Origin: Pigmentiphaga litoralis | GTDB lineage: Bacteria > Pseudomonadota > Gammaproteobacteria > Burkholderiales > Burkholderiaceae_B | Direction: 5' to 3' | Length of the DNA stretch: 64,000 nt | Assembly: GCF_014651835.1 (NCBI RefSeq) | Contig: NZ_BMXQ01000004.1 | Coordinates: forward strand, 24,597-88,596 | Shown: positions 27,283-35,679 of the stretch, in pieces | Numbering within the stretch: the stretch's first letter is position 1 | How the letters are laid out: each line of letters opens with the position of its first letter | Notes under the pieces: generated by a model | What the model was told of the DNA's origin: nothing | The model's input: only the letters and a program-made list of their open reading frames with translations | Database searches by the model: none | Made by a program: the position numbers and the translations under genes

Positions 27283-29058
27283 ATGGCGGACCCACGCAGG
27301 ACACAACACTCGGGTGCTGCCAGCGCCTTCGTCATCAACGCCGACTGGTTGCTGGCTGACCCGGGTGTCGAGGCTGCGCGCAAGGGCGTGCAGGTCTCCA
27401 TCGATGAAGGCAGAATCGCGGCGATCAATGATGCCTCGGGGCCGCATGCAAACGCGGTTTCGTTTGATGTGGCATCTGCTACTTCGCCAGGTGCTGCGCC
27501 TGCTTCTGCGATGACAGGCGCGTCGCCTGCCGCAGGGGCGTCGTCCGGCTCCCGCCGTCTCATCCTCCCCGCGCTGTCCAACGCACACGATCACGCCCGC
27601 ACCTTCCGCAGCGCCACGCTCGGCGCTTTTGCGCGGCCGCTGGAAGGGTGGCTGCCGTTCCTGGGCGTCACGCCAGCCGCTGACCCCTACCTTGGCGCGG
27701 CCACCTCCTTCGCACGATCCGTGCGCCACGGTGTCTCGCACCTCATGGTGCACTACACCCGCGTGCAGGGCAGCCTGCCGTATGTGGAAGAAGCCGAAGC
27801 GGTCGCTAAGGCCGCCCGCGACGTCGGCGTCAACATCGGCTTCGCGGTGGCGATCAGCGACCGTCACGCCATCGGCTACGCCGACGACACCACCGTCCTC
27901 AACGCCGTCCGCGCCGACATCCGAGACGAAGTCTCTGCGCGACTAAAGCCATCTCCCTTGTCCCCCGCCGACTACCTCGCGCGTGTCGATGACGTCGGCC
28001 ACATGCTGCGTGAAGGCGGCTACGCCGACCACGTCACCCTGCAATACGGACCCGGCGGCGTGCAGTGGTGCAGCACACCCCTGCTGTCCGCCATCGCGCA
28101 GGCCAGCGCCGACACCGGCCGGCCCGTGCACATGCACCTGCTTGAAACCCGCTACCAGCGCGAATGGGCCGACCGCACGTTCCCCGACGGCATGGTCCGC
28201 TATCTGGATTCGATAGGCCTCCTCAGCCCACGCCTGACCCTGGCGCACTGCGTCTGGGCCCGGCCCGACGAACTCGCCCTGCTGGCCGAACGCGGCGTCA
28301 CCATCGCCGTCAACACCAGCTCCAACCTCGGCATCCGCTCCGGCATTGCCCCGGTCGGCGAAATGCTGCGGCAAGGCTGCTGCGTGGCCATGGGCCTGGA
28401 CGGCCTCGCGCTCGATGAAGACGACGACGCCCTGCGCGAAATGCGCCTGGCCTACGCCCTGCACCGCGGCTGGGGCTACGACGTGGCCATGACGCCGGCA
28501 GATCTGTGGCGCTTTGCAGCGCGCAATGGGCGGCGCAGCGTGATCGGGATGCAAGGAGAGGCCCGGGAGGCCGGCAGGCTGCATGGCAGCATGGCTGGTG
28601 CGTTGACCGGTGTTGCGGATCGCGCAAGGTCTGACTTTAAAGGTAACGCCAACGGCGTCACCCGTATCGGTACCCATACCGGCACGGGCACTCGCACCGA
28701 CACTGTCGCCAACCTGGGCGGCCGCCTTGTCGTCGGCGCCCCCGCCGACTTGCTTGTGCTGAACTGGGACGCCGTCGACGACGACGCCCTGTTCGACGAC
28801 GTCGACCCGCTCGACATCCTGCTCGCCCGCGCCCACGCCGGCCATCTGCAGGACGTCTACATCGGCGGCCACAAGATCGTTGAAGGCGGCCGCGTCATCA
28901 CGGTGGACGAAGCCGGCATGCGCGCCGAACTCATCGCGCAAGTGCGCGCCAGCCTCAAAGGCAACGCCGCTGCGGCGCGGTGGAAAGAGGTCGTGGGGCA
29001 ACTGGCGGACGACCTTGGCCCGTTCTACCAACACAGCCCGTTCAGCGGTTGCTGCTGA
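27283..29058 (+). CDS. ATZ/TRZ-like metal-dependent amidohydrolase (deaminase/chlorohydrolase group) with low-complexity inserts
   Basis: The protein has 591 residues, longer than the usual 450-480 of the family. The metal-ligand order is visible: HxH in SNAHDHART, His in VHMHLLETRY, His in LAHCVWARP and Asp in GLDGLALDEDDD, together with the NTSSNLGIRSGIAPV segment typical of the cytosine deaminase/ATZ/TRZ branch. These enzymes deaminate or dechlorinate N-heterocyclic rings. Two inserts explain the length: an Ala/Ser/Gly-rich stretch at about 65-92 and a Thr/Gly-rich stretch at about 445-475. The C-terminal GAPADLLVLNWD is family-like. It closes the cluster and probably acts on the imported ring before the cyclic amidohydrolase. 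Confidence 0.85.
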   Translation: MADPRRTQHSGAASAFVINADWLLADPGVEAARKGVQVSIDEGRIAAINDASGPHANAVSFDVASATSPGAAPASAMTGASPAAGASSGSRRLILPALSNAHDHARTFRSATLGAFARPLEGWLPFLGVTPAADPYLGAATSFARSVRHGVSHLMVHYTRVQGSLPYVEEAEAVAKAARDVGVNIGFAVAISDRHAIGYADDTTVLNAVRADIRDEVSARLKPSPLSPADYLARVDDVGHMLREGGYADHVTLQYGPGGVQWCSTPLLSAIAQASADTGRPVHMHLLETRYQREWADRTFPDGMVRYLDSIGLLSPRLTLAHCVWARPDELALLAERGVTIAVNTSSNLGIRSGIAPVGEMLRQGCCVAMGLDGLALDEDDDALREMRLAYALHRGWGYDVAMTPADLWRFAARNGRRSVIGMQGEAREAGRLHGSMAGALTGVADRARSDFKGNANGVTRIGTHTGTGTRTDTVANLGGRLVVGAPADLLVLNWDAVDDDALFDDVDPLDILLARAHAGHLQDVYIGGHKIVEGGRVITVDEAGMRAELIAQVRASLKGNAAAARWKEVVGQLADDLGPFYQHSPFSGCC

Positions 29059-29060
29059 TA

Positions 29061-29079
29061 GTAAATACGAATCATTCAC
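29061..29079 (+). promoter_or_regulatory. Candidate Fur box before the TonB-dependent receptor
   Basis: The 19-mer around AATCATT (29070-29076) matches the Fur consensus at about 12 of 19 positions by hand alignment. It sits in an unusually A+T-rich patch immediately after the stop of the amidohydrolase, 70 bases before the receptor start. This supports iron control of the receptor, as expected for siderophore uptake genes. Confidence 0.5.
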
Positions 29080-29148
29080 AATTGGTTGGCGTGGTCCTGC
29101 ATGGTCCGATAACTGCTTTTTGCCGCAGCGTGCGGCAGGGAGGGGATC

Positions 29149-31374
29149 ATGCAGAATCTATCCAGCCAGCGCCGGGCGGCGCGGCGGATCGGACTGGGAG
29201 TGGCCGGGATGGTCGCCGTGGCGGGTGCCGCCGTGGGAAGTACCGCCATGGCGCAGACCGACGTTTCGCATACCGACGTGGCGCAGACCAAGTTGCCGCA
29301 TACCGGCGCGGCACAGAGCACTCCGGACCGCAGGCCGCAGACACTTTCCACCATCACCGTCAACGCCGACGCGCTCGACCCCGATGATGCCCGGCCCGCA
29401 TCGGTATCCACGGCCACGCGCACTGCCCTTGATGTCAAAGACGTGCCGCAAAGCATCGATTCGCTCGAAGTCAGCAAATTCAAGGCTTATGGCATCAACG
29501 ATCTGAGCATCATGCTGCAAGGCGTGCCGGGCGTCGAAAGTTTCTACGACACGCGCGGCGAAGGCATCATGATCCGCGGTTTTGAAGCGAGCTATGGCGA
29601 CTTTTACCGCGACGGTATCCGCGAAAGCGGGCAGGTCCGCCGCAGCACTGCCAACGTCGAGCGCGTGGAAGTGCTGAAGGGGCCGGCCGCCGTGCTGTAC
29701 GGACGGGGCGCAGGCGGCGGCATCATCAACCTGATCAGCCGGCAGGCCAGCTTCGACGCCGTCAGCAGCGTGGGGCTGCGCGCCGGGTCGTGGGAGAACC
29801 GCGGCGCCAGCGTGGACGTGAACCGCGTACTGTCGCCGCACTGGGCGGTTCGATTGAGCGCCGACCGTGAACAGGCGCATGGCTTTCGCGAAGGCATCCG
29901 CAATCGGAATACCATGGTCTCGCCCAGCGTGGTGTTCGACAATCAGCGCGGCCTGCGCTGGGTCGGTCAGTACACACGGGACGACGTCTGGCGCGTGCCG
30001 GACCGCGGGCCGAGTTATGACAACCTGCCCGCCGGGGTATCGCGGCGCAACGGCTTTGCGCACCCGGGCGATTACATCGAAGATTCGCTGCGGATGTTCC
30101 GGTCCGATCTGTCATGGCAATTTCATCCGGACTGGTCCTTGCGCTGGGTGGCCAGCCATCGCCAGGCGGACCAGGACTTCGACCACTATTTTGCCGGCAC
30201 GTATTGCGACGGATCGCGCCTGACCAGTGCGGGCCAGTCGTGCACCTGGCCTGGCCGCGTGCGCCAGAATTATGCGTGGCAGCAGACGCGTAACGTGACG
30301 CAGACCCATATCCTGGATCTCACCGGCAAGGCAGTGACAGGGGGCATCAGCCACGACCTGCTGCTCGGCTTTGAAGCGACCCAGGAAGAGCGCAGTCCGC
30401 GACTGTCCAGCGGCGCGTCCAACTCGTTCATCGATCCTTTTGACCCGCCCGGCGCGGCAAGTTGGGTGACCCGGCCGCCGCAAGGCGCGCCCACGCAACA
30501 CAACCAGCACGAAGCCAAGGCGCGCGCTGTGTACGTGCAGGACGTGATCACGATCACGCCGCAATGGAAACTGCTGACCGGCATGCGCTTTGACAGCTAC
30601 CGGTTTCACAGCACCAATCGCGTTAACGGCGCACAGCGCGAGCACAGCGGCCAGACGTGGAGCCCACGCGCCGGCCTGGTGTGGCGGCCGCTGGGCGCGC
30701 ACAGCGTGTACACGTCGTACAGCAAGAGCTTTGCGCCCTATGGCGGACGCGGCATGCTGAGCGTCTCCACCGCGCCCAATGCCGTGTTCGATGCCCAGCC
30801 GGAATATTCGCGCCAGTACGAAGCGGGAGTGAAGAGCGATTGGCTGGACGGACGGGTGTCGACCCAGTTCGCGATCTACGACCTGCGCCGCTACAACGTC
30901 AGGTACCAGCCCGACGCCACCAACGACCCGTACACCTTTGCGGTACGGGGTTCGGACGGGTCGCGCGGCATGGAATTCAGTGCGTCCGGACGCGTGGCAG
31001 CGGACTGGTATCTGCGCAGCGGTGTGGGTCTGCAGCGCAGTACGGTGCGAGAAGACCGCCTGACGCCGGCCAATGCCGGACGGCATCTTGCCAACACGGG
31101 CAGCGTCAACGGCAGCCTGTTTGCGCGCTACGTGCCCGCGCCGGCCTGGTATGTGGAAGCAGGAACGACCTTTGTGGGCAGGCAATGGGTGAACCTGGCG
31201 AACACCAGCCGCATGCCGGGCTATGTGCGGGTGGACGCCTCAATCGGATGGCGCCCCATGCCGTGGACGGTCACGCTGGCCATGACCAACCTGCTGGACA
31301 AGCGCTATTGGCGGTCCAACAGCATGCCGGGTGCACCCCGCGGTGTGTTGCTGAGCGCGTCGTATCTGTTCTGA
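29149..31374 (+). CDS. TonB-dependent outer-membrane receptor, ferric-siderophore type (FhuE/FpvA-like)
   Basis: The protein has 741 residues. The signal peptide ends near AMAQ (about residue 36) and is followed by a degenerate His/Thr repeat (TDVSHTDVAQTKLPHTGAAQ) and a TonB-box-like STITVNA. The plug domain shows GVPGVESFYDTRGEGIMIRGF split features and VEVLKGPAAVLYGRG. The C-terminal barrel ends in a terminal phenylalanine (SASYLF) for BAM recognition. It imports a large ligand, most often a ferric siderophore, using TonB energy. It is 90 bases after the amidohydrolase on the same strand, so it could be iron-regulated on its own or transport a complexed substrate for the cluster. Confidence 0.9.
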   Translation: MQNLSSQRRAARRIGLGVAGMVAVAGAAVGSTAMAQTDVSHTDVAQTKLPHTGAAQSTPDRRPQTLSTITVNADALDPDDARPASVSTATRTALDVKDVPQSIDSLEVSKFKAYGINDLSIMLQGVPGVESFYDTRGEGIMIRGFEASYGDFYRDGIRESGQVRRSTANVERVEVLKGPAAVLYGRGAGGGIINLISRQASFDAVSSVGLRAGSWENRGASVDVNRVLSPHWAVRLSADREQAHGFREGIRNRNTMVSPSVVFDNQRGLRWVGQYTRDDVWRVPDRGPSYDNLPAGVSRRNGFAHPGDYIEDSLRMFRSDLSWQFHPDWSLRWVASHRQADQDFDHYFAGTYCDGSRLTSAGQSCTWPGRVRQNYAWQQTRNVTQTHILDLTGKAVTGGISHDLLLGFEATQEERSPRLSSGASNSFIDPFDPPGAASWVTRPPQGAPTQHNQHEAKARAVYVQDVITITPQWKLLTGMRFDSYRFHSTNRVNGAQREHSGQTWSPRAGLVWRPLGAHSVYTSYSKSFAPYGGRGMLSVSTAPNAVFDAQPEYSRQYEAGVKSDWLDGRVSTQFAIYDLRRYNVRYQPDATNDPYTFAVRGSDGSRGMEFSASGRVAADWYLRSGVGLQRSTVREDRLTPANAGRHLANTGSVNGSLFARYVPAPAWYVEAGTTFVGRQWVNLANTSRMPGYVRVDASIGWRPMPWTVTLAMTNLLDKRYWRSNSMPGAPRGVLLSASYLF

Positions 31375-31430
31375 CATCACCGCTGTTCTGACATCACCGG
31401 CGAGTGCGGCGCCGCGATCTGGCGGACCTC

Positions 31431-32264
31431 TCACTCCGGCAACCGCGCCACCTTCCGCAATTCCTCGGCTGTCGCCGTCCCGAACCCGAAGAACTCCAGA
31501 TAGGCCGGAATCTGTTCAAACAGCATGTCCGTGCCCACCTGGATTCCGCAGCCTTTGGCCTGCGCGGCCTTCAGCAGTGGCGTCATGGTTTCCTTCATGA
31601 CGACCTCGCCCACGAACGTGCGAGGATCGATCCGCGAGATGTCGAAGGGCAGGGGGTCATCGGCTCGCATGCCGAGCGGGCTGGCGTTGACGATCAGGTC
31701 GAAGCCGGCCGGATCGTTCGATCCGGTCTCGATGGCCAGTTCCGGATAGTGCTCGGCCAGCCGCAAGGCCAGGGCGTGGGACGACGCATCCGACACGTCG
31801 TACAGCGCCAGTTCCGCCACCCCGGCCGCCGCCAGCGACGCCGCAATGGCGCAGCCGACGCCGCCATTGCCCGACACCAGCGCGCGCGCCCCGGTCAAGG
31901 CGACGCCTTTGCGCTGCACGCCGCGCACGAAGCCCGCGCCGTCGAACATGTCGCCGAGCAGCGACCCATCGGGCCGTCGCAGCACGGCGTTGCAGGCGCC
32001 GGCCACGCGGGCCGTGGTGGTCACGTCGTCGACCAGATCCAGGGTGGTGATCTTGTGCGGCATGGTGATCAGCGCGCCCGCCAGATTGGTCAGCGTGAAC
32101 AGCTGGCACAAGGTGGCGGGATAGTCCTGAACGCGGACGCCCATGGGCACGACCACGGCGTCGATGCCCCGGCTGTCGAACCAGGGGTTGTAGATCATCG
32201 GCGCCCGAAAACTGTCGGTGGGATAGCCGATGTGGGCAATGAGCCGGGTGGTGCCTGTGATCAT
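31431..32264 (-). CDS. Shikimate dehydrogenase-like protein (AroE superfamily, catabolic type)
   Basis: The 277-residue protein has the AroE two-domain plan: the catalytic Lys in GALITMPHKITT, the paired Asp in LGDMFDGAGFVRG, the dinucleotide loop VSGNGGVGCAIAASL and the C-terminal GTDMLFEQIPAYLEFFG. The N-terminal substrate loop, normally GxPxxHSxSP, reads IGYPTDSFRAPMIYN and lacks the usual pair of carboxylate-binding serines, so its substrate may not be shikimate. It lies 16 bases downstream of an MHS-family transporter. A quinate/shikimate-type or other hydroxy-acid catabolic role is more likely than biosynthesis. Confidence 0.85.
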   Translation of the reverse strand: MITGTTRLIAHIGYPTDSFRAPMIYNPWFDSRGIDAVVVPMGVRVQDYPATLCQLFTLTNLAGALITMPHKITTLDLVDDVTTTARVAGACNAVLRRPDGSLLGDMFDGAGFVRGVQRKGVALTGARALVSGNGGVGCAIAASLAAAGVAELALYDVSDASSHALALRLAEHYPELAIETGSNDPAGFDLIVNASPLGMRADDPLPFDISRIDPRTFVGEVVMKETMTPLLKAAQAKGCGIQVGTDMLFEQIPAYLEFFGFGTATAEELRKVARLPE

Positions 32265-32280
32265 GACGGGGCCCAGGCGA

Positions 32281-33714
32281 TCAACGCGCGGCGGATGCAG
32301 GGGATGCAGCGGATGAGGAACCCGCATCTCCGTTCGCCATCGTCTGCGCCCGCAGCCGCAGGTACTCCGCCTTGTCCACCGGTCGGGCAAGGGGGTCACC
32401 CAGGTCGTCCATGCGAACGCGGTAGGTCTCGCGGGCCGTCCATGCCGACAGCGCCGCAATGCCGCAGATGCTTAGGGTGATCATGCCGATCGTGAACGGA
32501 ATATTGTTCGATCCAGGTGGCGCGACGCTCACGAACAGGGCAGGCAGCAGGGCGGTGAACGCCGTGCCGACGTTCTGTGAAATGGCCATGCCGGACACGC
32601 GGGTGCGCGCCGGGAACATCTCGGGATAGAAGCTTGGAAACACGGCGTTGTAGCCCTGGTAGACCACGCCCCACATCAGCAGCGACAGCACAATGGCCAG
32701 CGGCACGTTGTGGATGCTGATGGCGTACAGGTAGCCGAACGACAGCAGCCCCGAGGCCAGCGCGCCAACGATGATGGGTGGGCGGCGGCCGATCCGGTCC
32801 GACAGGTTGCCCACGAACGGGATCACCAGCACGGCCAGGATGTTGCCCACGACCGGGATCCACAGGTACACATCCTTGGCGAAACCGATGCCGTAGCCCG
32901 GCTGCACGGCATACGCCGCGCCGAAGACCGTGGCCACCACCGGAATCACGTTCATGAGCGAGCACAGCATCACGCGGATCATGTCGCGCCAGCTGTCGGT
33001 CACGGCCTGGATCACCGGCGCCTTGGGCACCAGCCCCTTGGCATCGACTTCCTTGAACACGGGCGTTTCGTGCACCTGACGGCGGATGATGTAGCCCGCC
33101 ACGATCACCAGGAAGCTCATGATGAACGGCACGCGCCAGCCCCACGACAGGAAGGCGTCGGGCGACATGTAGTGCGCCAGCGGCAGGAACACGGCGGCAG
33201 CAAGCACCTGGCCGGCCTGCACGCCCTGCAGCGTGAAGCTGGAATAAAAGCCGCGGCGACCGAACGGCGAGTGTTCAAGGATCATGGAACTGGCGCTGGA
33301 AATTTCACCGGCCACCGCAAAGCCCTGGATCAGGCGCAGTGCCACGAGCATGGCGGGCGCCCACAGCCCGATCTGGTCGTAGGTGGGCAGCAGGCCCACG
33401 GCCACGGTCGAAAATCCCATCAGGAACATGCACAGGATCAGCACGCGTTTGCGGCCGTGCGTGTCGCCCCAGTGACCCAGAATGACGGCGCCGATGGGGC
33501 GCGCGATGTAGCCGACGCCATAGGTGGCGAGCGATGCAATGATGGCGACCTTGGGGTCGGTCTTGGGAAAAAAGATCTGCGGGAAGATCAGCGCCGCAGC
33601 CGTCGCGTAGATGAAGAAATCGTAGTACTCGAGGGCCGAGCCGATCCAGCCGCTGGCAGTCGCCTTGCGGGTCTGGCGCGAAGCCTTGGGGGGATCGGAA
33701 GCGTGGGTGTTCAT
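32281..33714 (-). CDS. MFS transporter, metabolite:H+ symporter (MHS) family
   Basis: The 477-residue protein has 12 predicted membrane helices. MHS family signs are SGWIGSALEYYDFFIYATAA at the first helix, GHWGDTHGRKRVL (loop 2-3 motif) and GNLSDRIGRRPP (loop 8-9 motif). Relatives carry shikimate, citrate, alpha-ketoglutarate or proline with protons. The ATG at 33714 has a CAGGAG site in reverse orientation just upstream; the longer frame is not family-like. It is co-transcribed with the AroE-like gene, and its promoter region carries a TTCACG-ATC-CGTGAA palindrome. Confidence 0.92.
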   Translation of the reverse strand: MNTHASDPPKASRQTRKATASGWIGSALEYYDFFIYATAAALIFPQIFFPKTDPKVAIIASLATYGVGYIARPIGAVILGHWGDTHGRKRVLILCMFLMGFSTVAVGLLPTYDQIGLWAPAMLVALRLIQGFAVAGEISSASSMILEHSPFGRRGFYSSFTLQGVQAGQVLAAAVFLPLAHYMSPDAFLSWGWRVPFIMSFLVIVAGYIIRRQVHETPVFKEVDAKGLVPKAPVIQAVTDSWRDMIRVMLCSLMNVIPVVATVFGAAYAVQPGYGIGFAKDVYLWIPVVGNILAVLVIPFVGNLSDRIGRRPPIIVGALASGLLSFGYLYAISIHNVPLAIVLSLLMWGVVYQGYNAVFPSFYPEMFPARTRVSGMAISQNVGTAFTALLPALFVSVAPPGSNNIPFTIGMITLSICGIAALSAWTARETYRVRMDDLGDPLARPVDKAEYLRLRAQTMANGDAGSSSAASPASAAR

Positions 33715-33832
33715 GGGTGTCTCCTGGGAGCCCGTATCGGGTCGTTCACGGCCATCTGCGGCCGTTTGGCGGGGTGGACGCAATCTACAGAGAGGCCCCC
33801 ACCCGAACAACGCGCGGGGCGTGGTTCGGCAA

Positions 33833-33847
33833 TTCACGATCCGTGAA
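33833..33847. promoter_or_regulatory. Palindrome TTCACG-N3-CGTGAA upstream of the MHS transporter
   Basis: This perfect 6+6 inverted repeat lies about 120 bases before the transporter start, in a 230-bp gap that otherwise shows only the ilvA terminator. It is a plausible regulator site for the transporter/AroE-like pair; the regulator is not in the window. Confidence 0.45.
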
Positions 33848-33901
33848 CCCAAAGACAAGACGAATGCGGCGACGCCAACGCGCTTTGCGCACGGGCATAA
33901 A

Positions 33902-33926
33902 AAAAGCCCCCTTGCAGGAGGCTTTT
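33902..33926 (-). terminator. Intrinsic terminator after ilvA
   Basis: AAAAGCC at 33902-33908 pairs with GGCTTTT at 33920-33926, with partial pairing inward. Read on the minus strand the stem ends in a run of seven or more T residues, 18 bases beyond the ilvA stop. Confidence 0.8.
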
Positions 33927-33944
33927 GTCAGACCGTGAAGCGGA

Positions 33945-35456
33945 TCATCTCAGGAACAGCGCGTAGGCCGGATTCCTGGACTCGTCCCAGTAGCGATAGC
34001 CCAGGTCTTTCAGGAAATCGGCAAAGGCGTTCTGATCCGACGGCGGCACTTGCAGGCCCACCAGGATGCGGCCGTAGTCGGCGCCCTGGTTCCGGTAGTT
34101 GAACAGGCTGATATTCCAGGTAGGCGACATCGAGCTCAGAAAGCGCATCAACGCGCCGGGGCGCTCCGGAAATTCGAAGCGGTACAGCAGTTCGTTGTCG
34201 GCTGTCGGCGCCGCGCCGCCCACCATGTGGCGCAGGTGGGTCTTGGCCAGTTCGTCGTGCGACAGATCCAGCGCGGTAAAGCCGTTGCGGCGGAAGTTGG
34301 CCGCGATCTTGGCGGATTCGCCATGCGCCGAAATCTGCAGGCCCACGAACACGTGCGCCTTGGCCGACGTGCCCATGCGGTAGTTGAATTCGGTCACGCT
34401 GCGGCCGCCGACCAGTTCGCAGAAGCGGCGGAAGCTGCCGCGTTCTTCGGGCATGGTGACCGCAAACACGGCTTCGCGCGCTTCGCCCACTTCGGCCCGC
34501 TCGGCCACGAAGCGCAGGCGGTCGAAGTTCATGTTGGCGCCGCAGGCAATCGCGGCCACCGTCTTGTTCTTCCACTTGTTGGCGGCCAGGTACTGCTTGG
34601 CGCCGGCCACGGCCATGGCGCCCGACGGTTCCAGCACGCTGCGGGTTTCCTGGAAGACATCCTTGATGGCCGCGCAGATCGCGTCGCTATCCACCACCAC
34701 AAAATCATCCACGTACTTGCGCGCCAGGCGGAAGGTTTCTTCACCCACCAGCTTGACGGCGGTGCCATCGGCAAACAGGCCGACGTCGGGCAGGGTGACC
34801 CGGCGGCCCTTGCGCACGCTCTGCATCATGGCGTCGGATTCTTCGGTCTGCACGCCAATGATCTTGATCTCGGGCCTGAGCGCTTTTACGTACGCCGCCA
34901 CACCCGAAATCAGCCCACCACCGCCGATCGCCACAAAGATCGCGTCCAGCGGGCCAGGGTGCTGGCGCAGGATTTCCATGCCGATGGTTCCCTGGCCGGC
35001 GATCACGTCGGGGTCGTCGAACGGATGCACGAAGGTCAGCTTCTGCTTGGCTTCCAGTTCCTTGGCGTGGTGATAGGCGTCGGTGAAGCTTTCGCCGAAC
35101 AGCACCACTTCGGCATCGCGGGCGCGCACGGCGTCCACTTTCACCTGCGGGGTGGTCACGGGCATGACGATCACGGCGCGACAGCCCAGGCGCTGCGCCG
35201 ACAGGGCCACGCCCTGGGCATGGTTGCCGGCGGATGCGGCAATGACGCCCCGCGCCAGCGCCTTGGGCGGCAGGTTCGCCATCTTGTTGTAGGCGCCGCG
35301 CAGCTTGAAGCTGAACACCGATTGCGTGTCTTCCCGCTTGAGCAGCACCGTGTTGCCAATGCGCGCCGACAGCTGCGGGGCAGGGTCGAGGGCGGTTTCG
35401 ACGGCAACGTCATAGACCTTGGCGGTCAGGATGCGCTTGAGGTAGTCGGTGGACAT
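33945..35456 (-). CDS. ilvA: Threonine ammonia-lyase, biosynthetic
   Basis: The 503-residue PLP enzyme makes 2-oxobutanoate from threonine for isoleucine synthesis. The PLP lysine is in SVFSFKLRGAYN, the substrate loop is SAGNHAQGVA and the phosphate loop is GGGGLISG. Two ACT-like regulatory units follow (ERGSFRRFCELVG and ERPGALMRFLSSM), the mark of the isoleucine-inhibited long form. The ATG at 35456 is chosen because it gives the standard MSTDYLKRIL start; an upstream ATG at 35501 is less likely. It is transcribed alone and terminated at 33902-33926. Confidence 0.96.
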   Translation of the reverse strand: MSTDYLKRILTAKVYDVAVETALDPAPQLSARIGNTVLLKREDTQSVFSFKLRGAYNKMANLPPKALARGVIAASAGNHAQGVALSAQRLGCRAVIVMPVTTPQVKVDAVRARDAEVVLFGESFTDAYHHAKELEAKQKLTFVHPFDDPDVIAGQGTIGMEILRQHPGPLDAIFVAIGGGGLISGVAAYVKALRPEIKIIGVQTEESDAMMQSVRKGRRVTLPDVGLFADGTAVKLVGEETFRLARKYVDDFVVVDSDAICAAIKDVFQETRSVLEPSGAMAVAGAKQYLAANKWKNKTVAAIACGANMNFDRLRFVAERAEVGEAREAVFAVTMPEERGSFRRFCELVGGRSVTEFNYRMGTSAKAHVFVGLQISAHGESAKIAANFRRNGFTALDLSHDELAKTHLRHMVGGAAPTADNELLYRFEFPERPGALMRFLSSMSPTWNISLFNYRNQGADYGRILVGLQVPPSDQNAFADFLKDLGYRYWDESRNPAYALFLR

Positions 35457-35537
35457 GGCGGTGGATGCGTAAGCGGTTGGCGAAGCCAAATAGTGTGACA
35501 CATCTGTACACGCAGGAAAAAATCGTGAGCAGGCATG

Positions 35538-35548
35538 GGGTCAGACCC
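35538..35548. repeat. GGGTCAGACCC dyad, copy of a dispersed intergenic motif
   Basis: GGGTCAGACCC is a near-perfect dyad in the ilvA/Bug intergenic region. A related copy, GGTCTGACCCC, is at 20778-20788 between the first binding protein and the SDR gene. Both are followed by C- and G-rich text with GCGCCTGC and CCTGC. They look like copies of a small dispersed repeat. Confidence 0.4.
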
Positions 35549-35679
35549 TGCGCCGAAGGGGCGCGCCTGCAACCTGCGATATGCTCTGCCGGGCGATTCG
35601 CTGCGCGAGCAGACCGGACACGATCCACGCGCCACCGCATTCGCATCACACAAAAACGACAGCACGACACGGAGCACGC

